From assembly GCF_050033475.1 (NCBI RefSeq), contig NZ_CP188319.1, positions 310,001 through 374,000 of the forward strand: a stretch of DNA of 64,000 nucleotides. Reading direction: 5' to 3'. The DNA comes from Cetobacterium sp050033475 (GTDB lineage Bacteria > Fusobacteriota > Fusobacteriia > Fusobacteriales > Fusobacteriaceae). Position numbers and translations under genes: made by a program. The notes beneath the pieces were generated by a model that searched no databases, was not told where the DNA came from, and worked only from the letters and a program-made list of their open reading frames with translations. This document shows positions 18,296 through 27,599 of this stretch, one piece after another (position 1 is the first letter of the stretch; each line of letters starts with the position of its first letter).

Positions 18296-18643
18296 TTATT
18301 TGAAGCTTTCTACTGCCTCCTCTTCGCTTGAATAAATTTCAAATATTTCATCTAGTCCTATCATTTCAAAAATAGTTCTTATATGCTCATTTAAATTTAT
18401 AAGCTTTATATCTCCACCCATTTCCTTAACAATTCTTAATTTTCCTCTTAATATACCCATTGCTAAACTGTTGATATGAACTAATTCTTCAAAGTCAATA
18501 ATGAACTTTACAATATCCATTTCAACTAATTTACTAATTCTATCCTTAAGTTTAGGAGCAACTAATGCATCTAACTCTCCAACCACCTTAATTACTTTTA
18601 TGTCCCCTATATTTTTCTCAATCATTTCAAAATTTGTAGTCAT
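18296..18643 (-). CDS. STAS-domain anti-anti-sigma-type protein (RsbV/SpoIIAA-like)
   Basis: Single STAS domain likely to be the partner of the upstream kinase. The product begins MTTNFEMIEKNIGDIKVI and contains the site around VHINSLAMGIL, where the Ser aligns with the phosphorylated Ser of SpoIIAA (DSSGLG). A longer reading adds 16 residues overlapping the upstream gene, but GGGAGG sits just 5' of the ATG at 18643 and the kinase stop is one base before it. The real target (sigma factor or other) is not in the window. Confidence 0.85.
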   Translation of the reverse strand: MTTNFEMIEKNIGDIKVIKVVGELDALVAPKLKDRISKLVEMDIVKFIIDFEELVHINSLAMGILRGKLRIVKEMGGDIKLINLNEHIRTIFEMIGLDEIFEIYSSEEEAVESFK

Positions 18644-18644
18644 G

Positions 18645-19052
18645 TTACTTAACCTCCCTAACTTTTTTCTCCACCTTAAATTTTGTTCCATTCAATTTTT
18701 TTTCTATTTTGAAGTCGTCTGCTATGGCTCTGGCTATAAATAGTCCCATTCCACCTTCTTCTTTACTCTCTTTCTGTTCATCAAACCCAACACCATTATC
18801 CTCAACTATAAGGTAAATCGTGTCATCCTGCTTCTCTAGCTCAATGATGATATCTCCAGGTTGATATTGATATCCATGCTCTACAACATTCGTTGAAAGC
18901 TCATCTATGATTGATAAAATTTGTACTATATCTTTTTGATCTAATTTTTGAAGCTCTAAATAAGTTCTTGCTAGGGCTCTAATTATAGAAAGGTTTTTTA
19001 AGGAAGAAGGCACATAAAGTTTTATTTCATTTTTGCTCAATTGTGTAATCAC
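18645..19052 (-). CDS. Anti-sigma-factor-type serine kinase (RsbW/SpoIIAB-like)
   Basis: A single GHKL ATPase domain of 135 residues: N box DELSTNVVEHGY (near 50-61), G1 VEDNGVGFD (near 83-91) and G2 GGMGLFIARA. This is the layout of anti-sigma serine kinases, which bind or release a partner depending on STAS-protein phosphorylation. It starts with GTG, with a 4-base GTGA overlap with the preceding lipoprotein stop. No sigma factor or PP2C phosphatase gene is nearby, so the partner is unknown. Confidence 0.85.
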   Translation of the reverse strand: MITQLSKNEIKLYVPSSLKNLSIIRALARTYLELQKLDQKDIVQILSIIDELSTNVVEHGYQYQPGDIIIELEKQDDTIYLIVEDNGVGFDEQKESKEEGGMGLFIARAIADDFKIEKKLNGTKFKVEKKVREVK

Positions 19053-19564
19053 CTTCTTTCTTCAAAATTAATTATTTTCCATTGATTATTTATTAATTTA
19101 TATTCCACTTGGAAATATATAATCTCCTCTTCATAACGAAATCCAATTATATTTTTGGCATTATTTTTGAAAAAAGTTGGAATTGTATAACTTAATTTTA
19201 TTTGAGAAAGATCTATATTCTGTAACTCCTTTTTTATATATCTTCCTTTCAATGGAATATCTAAAACATTGTCTAAAGCACTGAGATCATTTAATGCAAA
19301 CTGAATTTTTATTTTATCTAAAAGATTCAATAAATCTTGTTTTTCTTGCTCTCTGATTCTCAATTGTCTTTCATAAAAAATTATGGTTTTATTTTTACCA
19401 TATTTAGCTGTATCTAAGTCTATTTTTGTTCTTAATTGGTCTAATTGCCAATTTTCATAAAGAATTTGATATTCTGGATTTTCTATCTTTTCCTCTTTTT
19501 TCATATTTAAATTTGAACATGAAAAAAACAAAACAGATAATAATAGAACAATTACTCTATTCAT
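19049..19564 (-). CDS. Putative lipoprotein, unknown function
   Basis: The 171-residue product starts MNRVIVLLLSVLFFSC; a hydrophobic stretch ends at Cys16 in an imperfect lipobox (FFSC), so lipid anchoring is likely but not certain. The mature part is charged with an amphipathic, possibly coiled region (about 40-90) and a beta-rich tail ending KIINFEERR. I do not recognise a family. It is the first gene of the unit with the RsbW-like kinase, STAS protein and RNase Y, and could be the envelope input to that switch, but this rests on position only. Confidence 0.7.
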   Translation of the reverse strand: MNRVIVLLLSVLFFSCSNLNMKKEEKIENPEYQILYENWQLDQLRTKIDLDTAKYGKNKTIIFYERQLRIREQEKQDLLNLLDKIKIQFALNDLSALDNVLDIPLKGRYIKKELQNIDLSQIKLSYTIPTFFKNNAKNIIGFRYEEEIIYFQVEYKLINNQWKIINFEERR

Positions 19565-19597
19565 TGTCTCTTCAACTCCTCATATCTTTTCTGTATA

Positions 19598-19626
19598 ATG
19601 ATACCACATCGATATATAATTATCAA
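19598..19626 (-). promoter_or_regulatory. Promoter for lipoprotein-rsbW-rsbV-rny unit
   Basis: Minus strand TTGATA (19626-19621), 17-base spacer, TATCAT (19603-19598), about 30 bases before the lipoprotein ATG. It lies just past the end of miaA. Confidence 0.55.
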
Positions 19627-19641
19627 GTTATTAATTTATCT

Positions 19642-20538
19642 CTAAAGGCTCTGAAATCTTTTCAAAATGTCCTCTATTATTGAGTCTTCAGACATCTTGT
19701 CTAAATCATACCAGATATAATCTGGATCATTTTTAAACCATGTAAATTGTCTTTTTGCATACCTTCTTGAATTTCTTTTAATAAGAACAATTGCATCCTC
19801 TAGGGAATGTTCTCCTTTTAAATAGTCTATTATTTCGCTATATCCAATTATATTTATTTTTCTTAAATTTTCACCATATATTTTATAAAGATTTGTAACC
19901 TCTTCTAATAAACCATTATTTAACATAATATCAACTCTTTGATTTATTCTATCGTATAGATATTCTCTATCTCTTTCTAAACCAACTTTTAAAAATTTAT
20001 AATTATTATGTTTTATATTTCTCTTTGAAATAATCGAAAATTTTTCTCCTGTCAAATAATAAACTTCCAGAGCTCTTTCAACTCTTCTTTTATTATTCAT
20101 ATGTATTTCTTCTGCTGCTAAAGGATCTATCTTTTTTAATTCTTCAAATAAATCTTCAGCTGTTCTCTCCATTAACTTTTCTCTTAATTCTAAATCCCCA
20201 GTTGGTAATTCAGATAATCCTTCAGTAATTGAATTTATATATAGTCCTGTTCCACCAGCCATGATTATATTTTTTCCATTTTTTTCATTTAAAATTTTAT
20301 CTACATCTCTTTGAAAATCCCCAACACTATATTTTTTTATTGGTTCTACAATATCTAGAAGTTCATGACAAACCCCATCCATTTCCTCTATTGTAACTTT
20401 TGCAGTTCCTACATCCATTCCCTTATACACTTGAGCTGAATCAGCAGATATAATATCTGCATCTAATATTTTAGCTAATTTTATAGATAAGGCTGTTTTT
20501 CCAACTCCTGTCGGTCCTGCTATTACTATTCCTTTCAT
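19642..20538 (-). CDS. miaA: tRNA dimethylallyltransferase
   Basis: Adds an isopentenyl group to A37 of UNN-reading tRNAs. P-loop IAGPTGVGKTALS (near 5-17), DSAQVYKGMDVGTAK (near 33-47) and AGGTGLYINSI match MiaA; the tail has RRYAKRQFTWFKND, a family signature. The ATG at 20538 was chosen over a GTG two codons upstream; GGAGGAGGG lies about 10 bases before. It follows the obg terminator with no clear promoter, so it may depend on read-through. Confidence 0.95.
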   Translation of the reverse strand: MKGIVIAGPTGVGKTALSIKLAKILDADIISADSAQVYKGMDVGTAKVTIEEMDGVCHELLDIVEPIKKYSVGDFQRDVDKILNEKNGKNIIMAGGTGLYINSITEGLSELPTGDLELREKLMERTAEDLFEELKKIDPLAAEEIHMNNKRRVERALEVYYLTGEKFSIISKRNIKHNNYKFLKVGLERDREYLYDRINQRVDIMLNNGLLEEVTNLYKIYGENLRKINIIGYSEIIDYLKGEHSLEDAIVLIKRNSRRYAKRQFTWFKNDPDYIWYDLDKMSEDSIIEDILKRFQSL

Positions 20539-20562
20539 ATACACTACTTCCCTCCTCCAATG

Positions 20563-20589
20563 AAAAAGGCTGAAACTAAAGTTCAGCCT
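20563..20589 (-). terminator. Terminator between obg and miaA
   Basis: AGGCTGAA (20567-20574) pairs with TTCAGCCT (20582-20589) around a 7-base loop. On the minus strand it ends in a short T run (20567-20563). The U tract is short, so termination may be partial. Confidence 0.6.
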
Positions 20590-20595
20590 AGTCTA

Positions 20596-21882
20596 TTATT
20601 CTACGAATTCAAACTCTACATCTGCTATTCTTACAGTATCTCCATCTTCAACACCAGCATCCATAAGTGCTTCTTCTAATCCTAGATTTCTCATCATATG
20701 TAAGAAGTTAATAACTGATTCCTCATCATGAGTAATTATATATTTAGCTAGTACTCCATCTACTATAGATCCATCTACTACATATACTCCATCTTCGTCC
20801 TCTGTTATTTCAAATGGTTTTTTATCTTTTCTGATTTCTCTTAATACTTGTAATATATCAACTTCTGCTTCTAAAGGTTCTCTTTCAGTTTCTTGTAACA
20901 TATGCCAAGTTTCATTTAAAACTTCTTGAATTCCATCTCCTAATAACACTGATATTGGATAAACTTTGTGGCCTTGATCTTCCACATGTTTTTTAAATTC
21001 TTCATATTTTTCCATATCCCAAATCATATCCATTTTATTAGCTAATACAAGTTGCTTTTTATCAGATAATTTTTTACTAAATTTCTTTAATTCGTTATTT
21101 ATTTTTTCAAAATCTTCGATTGGATCTCTTCCTTCAATTCCAGCCACATCTACTATATGATATATCATTTTACATCTTTCAATATGCTTTAAGAATTTAT
21201 CTCCAAGTCCTACTCCTTCATGGGCTCCTTCAATTAGTCCAGGAATGTCTGCTATTACAAATGATCTTTCTGCTCCTAATCTTACTACTCCTAATTTAGG
21301 CTCTAATGTTGTGAAATGATAGCTTCCAACCTTTGACTTTGCCGAAGATACTTTATTTATAAAGCTTGATTTTCCAACAGAAGGATATCCTACTAAAGCT
21401 ACGTCTGCTAATAATTTTAATTCTAATTTTACTTTTATTTCTAATCCTTCTTTTCCTTTTGTTGCTATTGTTGGAGTTTTTCTTACTGAGTTCTTAAAGT
21501 TAGTATTTCCAAGTCCTCCTTTTCCTCCTCTTAAGAAAACTCTTTCTTCTAATTTTTTACTTAAATCTGCTAATAGTTTTCCAGTTTCAAAATCTCTAAC
21601 CTGAGTCCCTACTGGAACTTTTATAATAAGATCTTCCCCTGTTCTACCAGTCATATTTTTTTTAGCACCATTTCCACCATTCTCAGCTTGAAATAGTTTC
21701 TTAAATTTAAAATCAATTAAAGTATTGATGTTAGGATCAGCGATAAATATTATATCTCCACCTTTTCCTCCATCTCCACCATCTGGTCCTCCAAATTGAA
21801 TATGTTTTTCTCTTCTGAATGTAGCGGCTCCATCTCCACCATCACCAGCCTTAACTGTTATAATTACCTCATCTATAAACAC
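20596..21882 (-). CDS. obg: Obg/CgtA family GTPase
   Basis: Essential GTPase linked to 50S assembly and stress. The N-terminal Obg fold (about 1-158) is glycine-rich (DGGDGGKGGDIIF), followed by the G domain with GYPSVGKSSF (G1), DIPGLIEGAHEG (G3) and NKMD (G4), then a C-terminal OCT domain ending VRIADVEFEFVE. Two GTG starts are open; the downstream one at 21882 gives MFIDEVIITVKAGDGG, the canonical Obg N-terminus, and has AAGGAG 8 bases upstream, so it is used (428 residues). Confidence 0.95.
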   Translation of the reverse strand: MFIDEVIITVKAGDGGDGAATFRREKHIQFGGPDGGDGGKGGDIIFIADPNINTLIDFKFKKLFQAENGGNGAKKNMTGRTGEDLIIKVPVGTQVRDFETGKLLADLSKKLEERVFLRGGKGGLGNTNFKNSVRKTPTIATKGKEGLEIKVKLELKLLADVALVGYPSVGKSSFINKVSSAKSKVGSYHFTTLEPKLGVVRLGAERSFVIADIPGLIEGAHEGVGLGDKFLKHIERCKMIYHIVDVAGIEGRDPIEDFEKINNELKKFSKKLSDKKQLVLANKMDMIWDMEKYEEFKKHVEDQGHKVYPISVLLGDGIQEVLNETWHMLQETEREPLEAEVDILQVLREIRKDKKPFEITEDEDGVYVVDGSIVDGVLAKYIITHDEESVINFLHMMRNLGLEEALMDAGVEDGDTVRIADVEFEFVE

Positions 21883-21920
21883 GTTATTCACTCCTTAAAT
21901 TACAATTTATTAATCATTTT

Positions 21921-21949
21921 ATTCTACACTCTTTTTCATTTTTTTGCAA
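21921..21949 (-). promoter_or_regulatory. Candidate promoter for obg
   Basis: Minus strand TTGCAA (21949-21944), 17-base spacer, TAGAAT (21926-21921), in the 60-base gap after glgA. No terminator hairpin was seen after glgA, so glycogen-operon read-through into obg is also possible. Confidence 0.45.
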
Positions 21950-21950
21950 G

Positions 21951-23330
21951 TTAGAAGCTTGTCAAAGCCTTCTTATATAAAGAGATATATTCCTTTGCAG
22001 AGTGACTCCATGAGTTATCTTCTTTTTTAGCTCTTTTCTTAATTTCATTCCATCTTTTTTTATCCCTATAAACTTCTAAAGCATAATTTAATATTTTTAT
22101 TAATTCTTCACCTGAATAATTCTTAAAACTAAAACCAGTTCCTGTATTTTTAAATTCATCATATGCTTCCACAGTATCTTTTAACCCACCAACTTCTCTT
22201 ACCAGAGGTAAGGTTCCATAATTCATAGCTATCATTTGAGATAACCCACAGGGTTCAAAATAAGATGGCATTAAAAACAAGTCGCTTCCTTCATATATTT
22301 CTTTTGCTAATTTTTCATTAAAAAAAAGATTCATTGAGGTATTTTTTTTATATTTTTTTCCTATATTATAAAAATAATCTTCATATTTTTTATCCCCTGT
22401 TCCTAATAAAATAAATTGAATATTTTTTGATAAAATTTCCTCTAGATTTTCAATTATTATATCTAACCCTTTTTGTCTATCTAATCTTGTTATTATTGAT
22501 ATAATTGGTATTTTTAAATTTTCTTCTAATCCTAATTTTTTTTGTAATTCTAATTTTTTATTATTTTTACTCTTATGTGGTAAATATTCTTTTTTATCTA
22601 TTCCATTTAAAATTCCTTTTAATTTCCAAGAATATTCTCTAAATAACCCATCTAATCCTTCTCCATATTCTTCAGTTTTAATTTCTTCCACATAACTTTT
22701 ACTAACCGTTGTTATTAAATTTGAATAATTTATTCCCCCCTTCATAAAGGAAATAGCATTATTAAATTCCAAACTATTTTTATTAAAATATTCATTTTTA
22801 TTTAGTCCTAAAACATCTTCTATATTTTCTTTGCCAAATACTCCTTGATACCTTAAATTATGAATTGTAAAAATTATTTTTGGATTTATTTCGTAGAAAT
22901 CTTTATACACTGGAACTAATCCACTATGCCAATCATTACAATGGATAATATCAGGTTTAAAATCTATAATATCAAGCACTTCGTAAATTCCCTTTGAAAA
23001 AAAAGCAAATCTTTCACAATCATCAAATTCACCATAAATTTTTTCTCGATTAAAATAATATTCATTATCTATAAAGTAATAGTCTATTCCTCGAAAATTA
23101 AGATAATCTACTCCTATATATTTTTTTCTCCAAGATAAATTCATATACTTATGCCCTACATAATTCATTTTTTCTAAATATTTATTATTAATTAAACTAT
23201 ATTTAGGCATTATTACTTTTATTTCTATTCCCTGTTTTTTAAGTTCTATAGGTAAATCTTGTGCTACATCCCCCAATCCACCTGTCTTTATAAAAGGTTT
23301 TGCTTCACTTGTAACAAATAGTACCTTCAT
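21951..23330 (-). CDS. glgA: Glycogen synthase (ADP-glucose)
   Basis: GT5 enzyme that extends alpha-1,4-glucan chains from ADP-glucose. The N-terminus MKVLFVTSEAKPFIKTGGLGDV carries the ADP-glucose-binding KTGGLGDV motif. The body has IHCNDWHSGLVP, FTIHNLRYQG, and the C-terminal catalytic block PSYFEPCGLSQMIAM with GTLPLVREVGGLKDTV. It has 459 residues. Last gene of glgB-glgC-glgD-glgA, 10 bases after glgD. Confidence 0.95.
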   Translation of the reverse strand: MKVLFVTSEAKPFIKTGGLGDVAQDLPIELKKQGIEIKVIMPKYSLINNKYLEKMNYVGHKYMNLSWRKKYIGVDYLNFRGIDYYFIDNEYYFNREKIYGEFDDCERFAFFSKGIYEVLDIIDFKPDIIHCNDWHSGLVPVYKDFYEINPKIIFTIHNLRYQGVFGKENIEDVLGLNKNEYFNKNSLEFNNAISFMKGGINYSNLITTVSKSYVEEIKTEEYGEGLDGLFREYSWKLKGILNGIDKKEYLPHKSKNNKKLELQKKLGLEENLKIPIISIITRLDRQKGLDIIIENLEEILSKNIQFILLGTGDKKYEDYFYNIGKKYKKNTSMNLFFNEKLAKEIYEGSDLFLMPSYFEPCGLSQMIAMNYGTLPLVREVGGLKDTVEAYDEFKNTGTGFSFKNYSGEELIKILNYALEVYRDKKRWNEIKKRAKKEDNSWSHSAKEYISLYKKALTSF

Positions 23331-23340
23331 TTAAACTCCT

Positions 23341-24486
23341 TTATTTTAAAATTTCTTCTAATTTTTTCATATGTATATATAAATTTTTTCCTATTACTAA
23401 TGGATATTTTTCAGTTCCTTTCACTTGACTACAAGAGCTTATAATATTATTTTTATCTATAATTGCATTCTTTATTTTTGCTCCCTTTTCTATTTCGCAT
23501 CCTTGAAAAATTATAGAATTTTCTATTTTTACTCCTTCACCAATTTTAACTCTTCTTCCTAAAATTGAATTTTTTACCTTTCCTTTAATTACACATCCAT
23601 TTGCAATTAAACTATTTTCTATTTCTGCCGATTCATCATATATTGTAGAAGGAGTATCCTTTGTTTTGGTATAAATTTTTCTTTTATTTAAAAATATCTC
23701 ATCTCTAACTTCTTTTTTTAGTAAATCCATATTAAAAGAATAATAATTTTCTATAGAATTTATATTTTTACAATATCCTTTAAATTCATATCCATGAATT
23801 TTATAATTATATTTTTTTATACTTTCCCATATTAAATTTTTTATTCCTAAATCACTTCCACTTTGTATTCTATCTAATATCATTTTTAAAAATATATTTT
23901 TTTGCATAATAAAAATATCTAAAGATATATTTTCTATTTCATTCTTTATATTTGCTAAATTTCCAATTCCCAAGACTTCAGAATTATTAATCTTTAAATT
24001 ATTCATTCCATAAAAACTTTTTTGATCTTCAATGTTACATTTATTATAAACAACAAAAATTTCTGCTTTAGATTTTTCATACTTTTCTATAACATCTTTT
24101 AAATCTATATTACATACAATACTTGGATTTATTAAAATAATATTTTCTTGTCTGCTTTTAAAAAAATATTCTAAATTTTTTTCCAATATCTTTATATCTC
24201 CTATTCTTCCCTCTTCAAAAGAAGATTTAAAAAAGAAAATACCATCTTTTTTTCTATCTAAATCCCAGTGTTCTCCTCCACCTATATGATCTCGTAAAGC
24301 TCTCCCACCTTCATCTTTAGAAAAAATTCCAATATTATTAATTCCACTATTTACTAAATTTGACAAAGCAAAGTCTATAACTCTATATCTTCCTCCCACA
24401 GGAAGAGCTCCTATATTTCTAATTTCAGTCAACTCTTGTAATTTACAATCTTCTATATAAATACTTGCCATATATTTATTTAACAT
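23341..24486 (-). CDS. glgD: Glucose-1-phosphate adenylyltransferase, GlgD-type subunit
   Basis: The GlgD subunit of the two-component ADP-glucose pyrophosphorylase seen in Firmicutes and related groups; it pairs with GlgC and usually has a regulatory role. The product starts MLNKYMASIYIED and has the degenerate nucleotidyl-transferase region GALPVGGRYRVIDFALSNLVNSG (split by family at GGRYR), but lacks the GGxGxRL loop of GlgC. The C-terminus is a left-handed beta-helix with hexapeptide-like repeats (GCVIKGKVKNSILG). It overlaps the glgC stop by one base. Confidence 0.88.
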   Translation of the reverse strand: MLNKYMASIYIEDCKLQELTEIRNIGALPVGGRYRVIDFALSNLVNSGINNIGIFSKDEGGRALRDHIGGGEHWDLDRKKDGIFFFKSSFEEGRIGDIKILEKNLEYFFKSRQENIILINPSIVCNIDLKDVIEKYEKSKAEIFVVYNKCNIEDQKSFYGMNNLKINNSEVLGIGNLANIKNEIENISLDIFIMQKNIFLKMILDRIQSGSDLGIKNLIWESIKKYNYKIHGYEFKGYCKNINSIENYYSFNMDLLKKEVRDEIFLNKRKIYTKTKDTPSTIYDESAEIENSLIANGCVIKGKVKNSILGRRVKIGEGVKIENSIIFQGCEIEKGAKIKNAIIDKNNIISSCSQVKGTEKYPLVIGKNLYIHMKKLEEILK

Positions 24487-25610
24487 TATTCCCCCCTATA
24501 TTCCCCGTAATTAACAACAACTTCAATTTCTTTATCTCCAAGAACATCTTCTGTTAATTTAACATCTTCTCCTACAATTGCTTTATTTACTATAACTCCA
24601 TTTTCAATAATAGCATTTTTCATGATAACAGAATTTTTTATTACTACATTTTTACCAACTTTAACTCCTGGAAATATTATTGAATTTTCAATTATTCCCT
24701 CTATTTCACATCCTTCATCGATAAATGAATTTTTTATTGTTGCTTTTTTACCAATATATTGAGGTGGATAGCTTTCTTGCCTTGTATAAATTTTCCAATC
24801 TTGATCATGAATATCTAGTTCATTTGTTGTTTTTAATAAATCCATATGTGCTTCCCAAAGACTTTCTATTGTACCTACATCTTTCCAATAGCCTTTAAAT
24901 TCATAAGCTTTTATTTTTTTTCCCTCTTTTAATAATTTAGGTATTATATTTTTTCCAAAATCATTGGAAGAATTTTCTTCTTTATCATCCTCCATAAGAG
25001 CCTTTTTTAATATATCTTTTTTAAATATATAAATTCCCATTGAAGCTAAATTACTTTTAGGATTTTTAGGTTTTTCTTCAAATTCAAAAATATTTTTTGA
25101 ATCATCTATACTCATAATTCCAAATCTACTTGCTTCATCAATGGAAACACTTATAACTCCTATTGTCACATCTGCTTCTGTATCCTTATGAAATTTTAGC
25201 ATTTTTCCATAATTCATTTTATATATATGATCACCTGAAAGAATTAAAACATTTTCAGGATCATATTTATCTATATATTCTATATTTTTATATATGGCAT
25301 TAGCTGTTCCTTTATACCAACCTCCACCATATTTTTTAGTATGTGGATGTAATATTGTCACTCCACCATTTAATCTATTTAAATCCCATGGAGTTCCTGT
25401 TCCTATATGTTGATTTAATATATGCGGTTCATACTGAGTTAATACTCCTACTATTTCTATTCCTGAATTACAACAATTACTCAATGTAAAATCAATTATT
25501 CTGTATCTTCCCCCAAAAGGAACCGCAGGTTTTGCTAATTTTTTTGTTAAGGGTGCTAACCTACTTCCTTCTCCTCCTGCTAATATCATTGCTATTATCT
25601 CTTTCTCCAT
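24486..25610 (-). CDS. glgC: Glucose-1-phosphate adenylyltransferase, catalytic subunit
   Basis: Makes ADP-glucose from ATP and glucose-1-phosphate, the committed step of glycogen synthesis. AMILAGGEGSRLAPLT (near 7-22) is the pyrophosphorylase loop; PAVPFGGRYRIIDFTLSNC follows, with YKGTANAIYKN, LSGDHIYKM and a C-terminal beta-helix. A GTG three codons upstream is open, but AAGGAG lies 8 bases before the ATG at 25610, so that start is used (374 residues). Confidence 0.95.
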   Translation of the reverse strand: MEKEIIAMILAGGEGSRLAPLTKKLAKPAVPFGGRYRIIDFTLSNCCNSGIEIVGVLTQYEPHILNQHIGTGTPWDLNRLNGGVTILHPHTKKYGGGWYKGTANAIYKNIEYIDKYDPENVLILSGDHIYKMNYGKMLKFHKDTEADVTIGVISVSIDEASRFGIMSIDDSKNIFEFEEKPKNPKSNLASMGIYIFKKDILKKALMEDDKEENSSNDFGKNIIPKLLKEGKKIKAYEFKGYWKDVGTIESLWEAHMDLLKTTNELDIHDQDWKIYTRQESYPPQYIGKKATIKNSFIDEGCEIEGIIENSIIFPGVKVGKNVVIKNSVIMKNAIIENGVIVNKAIVGEDVKLTEDVLGDKEIEVVVNYGEYRGE

Positions 25611-25615
25611 TTTTT

Positions 25616-27478
25616 TCACTCCTTCGTTTCAGTTTCTCCTTTTAAGATAATGACTGAAAAAGCAGGTATCTGTATTTCTGTACTATATTCTAAATTATGC
25701 CATCCCAACTTCTCCAAATTTATATTTTTATTAATTTTTCCATTTCCACCATAATTTTCTCCATCGCTATTAAGTATTTCTTTGTATTTCATTTTCATAG
25801 GAATTCCTATCCTATATTTTTCCCAAGTATTTCCAGAAAAATTAAGCACTACTATCAAATTTCTTTTATTGCTTTTACCTTTTCTCATATAAATAAATAC
25901 ATTATTTTTACCTTCGCTTCCATCTATCCATTTAAACCCATTCCAATCCCAATCATTTTCCCATAATGATTTTTCATTTAAATATAATAAATTTAAATCT
26001 TTTATAAAATTCTGAAATTTACTATTATAAAATTCTTTTTCTAAATTCCACTCTAATTCTTCATAAAATCTCCATTCCAAATGATGAGCAATTTCATTTC
26101 CCATAAATGAAAGTTTCTTCCCAGGAATTGTCATTAAATATCCATAAAGACTTTTCAAATTAGCAATTTTCTCTTCCAATCTTCCTGGTATTTTATTTAA
26201 TAAAGATTTTTTTCCATGAACCACTTCATCATGAGAAAAAGGAAGTATATATTTTTCAGAAAAAGCATACATCATTGGAAATGTAACTTTCGATATATTC
26301 TCTCCTCTAAATAAGGGATCTGTTTCCATATAATTTAAGGTATCATTCATCCATCCCATATTCCATTTAAAATCAAATCCTAATCCATCATTCTTTTCTT
26401 TTTTTGTTACTCCATACCAAGATGTTGATTCCTCTGCAATAGTTATTGCTCTTGGAACATATTTTTTTATATCTCTATTCAATTCTCTTAAAAAATTAAT
26501 TCCTGATAAATTTATATTTTCTCCATATTCATTTTTTAATTCTGGATGGCCATTCTTCCCATAATCTAAATATATTATATTTGCTACTGCATCTATTCTA
26601 AGTCCATCTATATGAAACTCTTTTAACCAATAAATAGCATTAGATATCAAAAAACTTCTGACCTCATTTCTAGAGAAATCAAAATTTGCAGTTCCCCAAG
26701 AATCATTTTCTCTTAATAATTTCCAATTATGTTCATATAAAGGCGCTCCATCATACATATATAATCCGTGGTCGTCTTTACAAAAATGACCTGGAACCCA
26801 ATCTAATATTATTCCTATACTATTTTTATGTAAATAATTTACAAAATACATAAAGTCCTCAGGAGATCCATGTCTACTTGTAACTGAATAATATCCAGTC
26901 CCTTGATATCCCCAAGAATCATCCAGAGGATATTCATGTATCGGCAGTATTTCTACAGCATTATAATTTAATTTTTTAACATACTCCGTTAATAAAACAG
27001 CAATTTCTCTATAATTTAAAAACTCATCTTTATTTTTTTTCCATGATCCTAAATGTACTTCATATATATTCAATGGTTTATTTTTTCCAAAATTCTTATT
27101 TTTCATCCATTTATTATCTGTCCAAGAAAAATTCGGTTTTCCATAAATAATACTCGCAGTTTTAGGCCTTAATTCTGAATAAAAACTATAAGGATCACTT
27201 TTTAACTTCCAAACATTATTTACTGTTTGTATTTTGAATTTATATAATTGATTTTTTTTCGCATTTTCTATATAAATTTCCCATATCCCCTCTAAATTTA
27301 TTCTATTCATAGGTTTTCCTGTCCAATTATTGAAATCTCCTACGACTTCAACATTTTTTGCCGATGGAGCCCATGTTCTAAAAATATACCCATCCTTATA
27401 AGGATGTGCTCCCATATAGTTATAAATTTCTCTATGTTCCCCTCTATGAAATAAATAAATATCTATACTACTCCCCAT
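25616..27478 (-). CDS. glgB: 1,4-alpha-glucan branching enzyme
   Basis: GH13 enzyme that makes alpha-1,6 branches in glycogen. The N-terminal CBM48 domain (about 15-110, with FRTWAPSAKNVEVVGDFNNW) is followed by the catalytic barrel with YEVHLGSWKK, DWVPGHFCKDDHGLYMYDG, GLRIDAVANIIYLDYG (nucleophile Asp) and FSHDEVVHGKKSLL. Its 620 residues match the shorter class lacking the extra N-terminal module. GGAGG precedes the ATG. It is the first gene of the glycogen operon; no glgP or glgX is in the window. Confidence 0.96.
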   Translation of the reverse strand: MGSSIDIYLFHRGEHREIYNYMGAHPYKDGYIFRTWAPSAKNVEVVGDFNNWTGKPMNRINLEGIWEIYIENAKKNQLYKFKIQTVNNVWKLKSDPYSFYSELRPKTASIIYGKPNFSWTDNKWMKNKNFGKNKPLNIYEVHLGSWKKNKDEFLNYREIAVLLTEYVKKLNYNAVEILPIHEYPLDDSWGYQGTGYYSVTSRHGSPEDFMYFVNYLHKNSIGIILDWVPGHFCKDDHGLYMYDGAPLYEHNWKLLRENDSWGTANFDFSRNEVRSFLISNAIYWLKEFHIDGLRIDAVANIIYLDYGKNGHPELKNEYGENINLSGINFLRELNRDIKKYVPRAITIAEESTSWYGVTKKEKNDGLGFDFKWNMGWMNDTLNYMETDPLFRGENISKVTFPMMYAFSEKYILPFSHDEVVHGKKSLLNKIPGRLEEKIANLKSLYGYLMTIPGKKLSFMGNEIAHHLEWRFYEELEWNLEKEFYNSKFQNFIKDLNLLYLNEKSLWENDWDWNGFKWIDGSEGKNNVFIYMRKGKSNKRNLIVVLNFSGNTWEKYRIGIPMKMKYKEILNSDGENYGGNGKINKNINLEKLGWHNLEYSTEIQIPAFSVIILKGETETKE

Positions 27479-27508
27479 TTTTCCTCCAATTGCTATCCTT
27501 TGCTTTTG

Positions 27509-27537
27509 ATATTACCCCCATTTTTTTCATTTTTCAA
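27509..27537 (-). promoter_or_regulatory. Promoter for glgBCDA
   Basis: Minus strand TTGAAA (27537-27532), 17-base spacer, TAATAT (27514-27509), about 30 bases upstream of glgB and just past the rpmA terminator. Confidence 0.65.
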
Positions 27538-27560
27538 GATACGAACAATTAATTTTTACA

Positions 27561-27591
27561 AAAAATAAAAAATCGGCACATAGTGCCGATT
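27561..27591 (-). terminator. Intrinsic terminator after rpmA
   Basis: AATCGGCAC (27571-27579) pairs with GTGCCGATT (27583-27591) around a 3-base loop; the minus strand then runs TTTTTTATTTTT. It ends the rplU-prp-rpmA transcript. Confidence 0.9.
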
Positions 27592-27599
27592 GAGTTCTA

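Noticed and set aside
18501..18743. Plus-strand open frame across the rsbV/rsbW junction
   Set aside because: Antisense to two recognised domains; no promoter or ribosome site.
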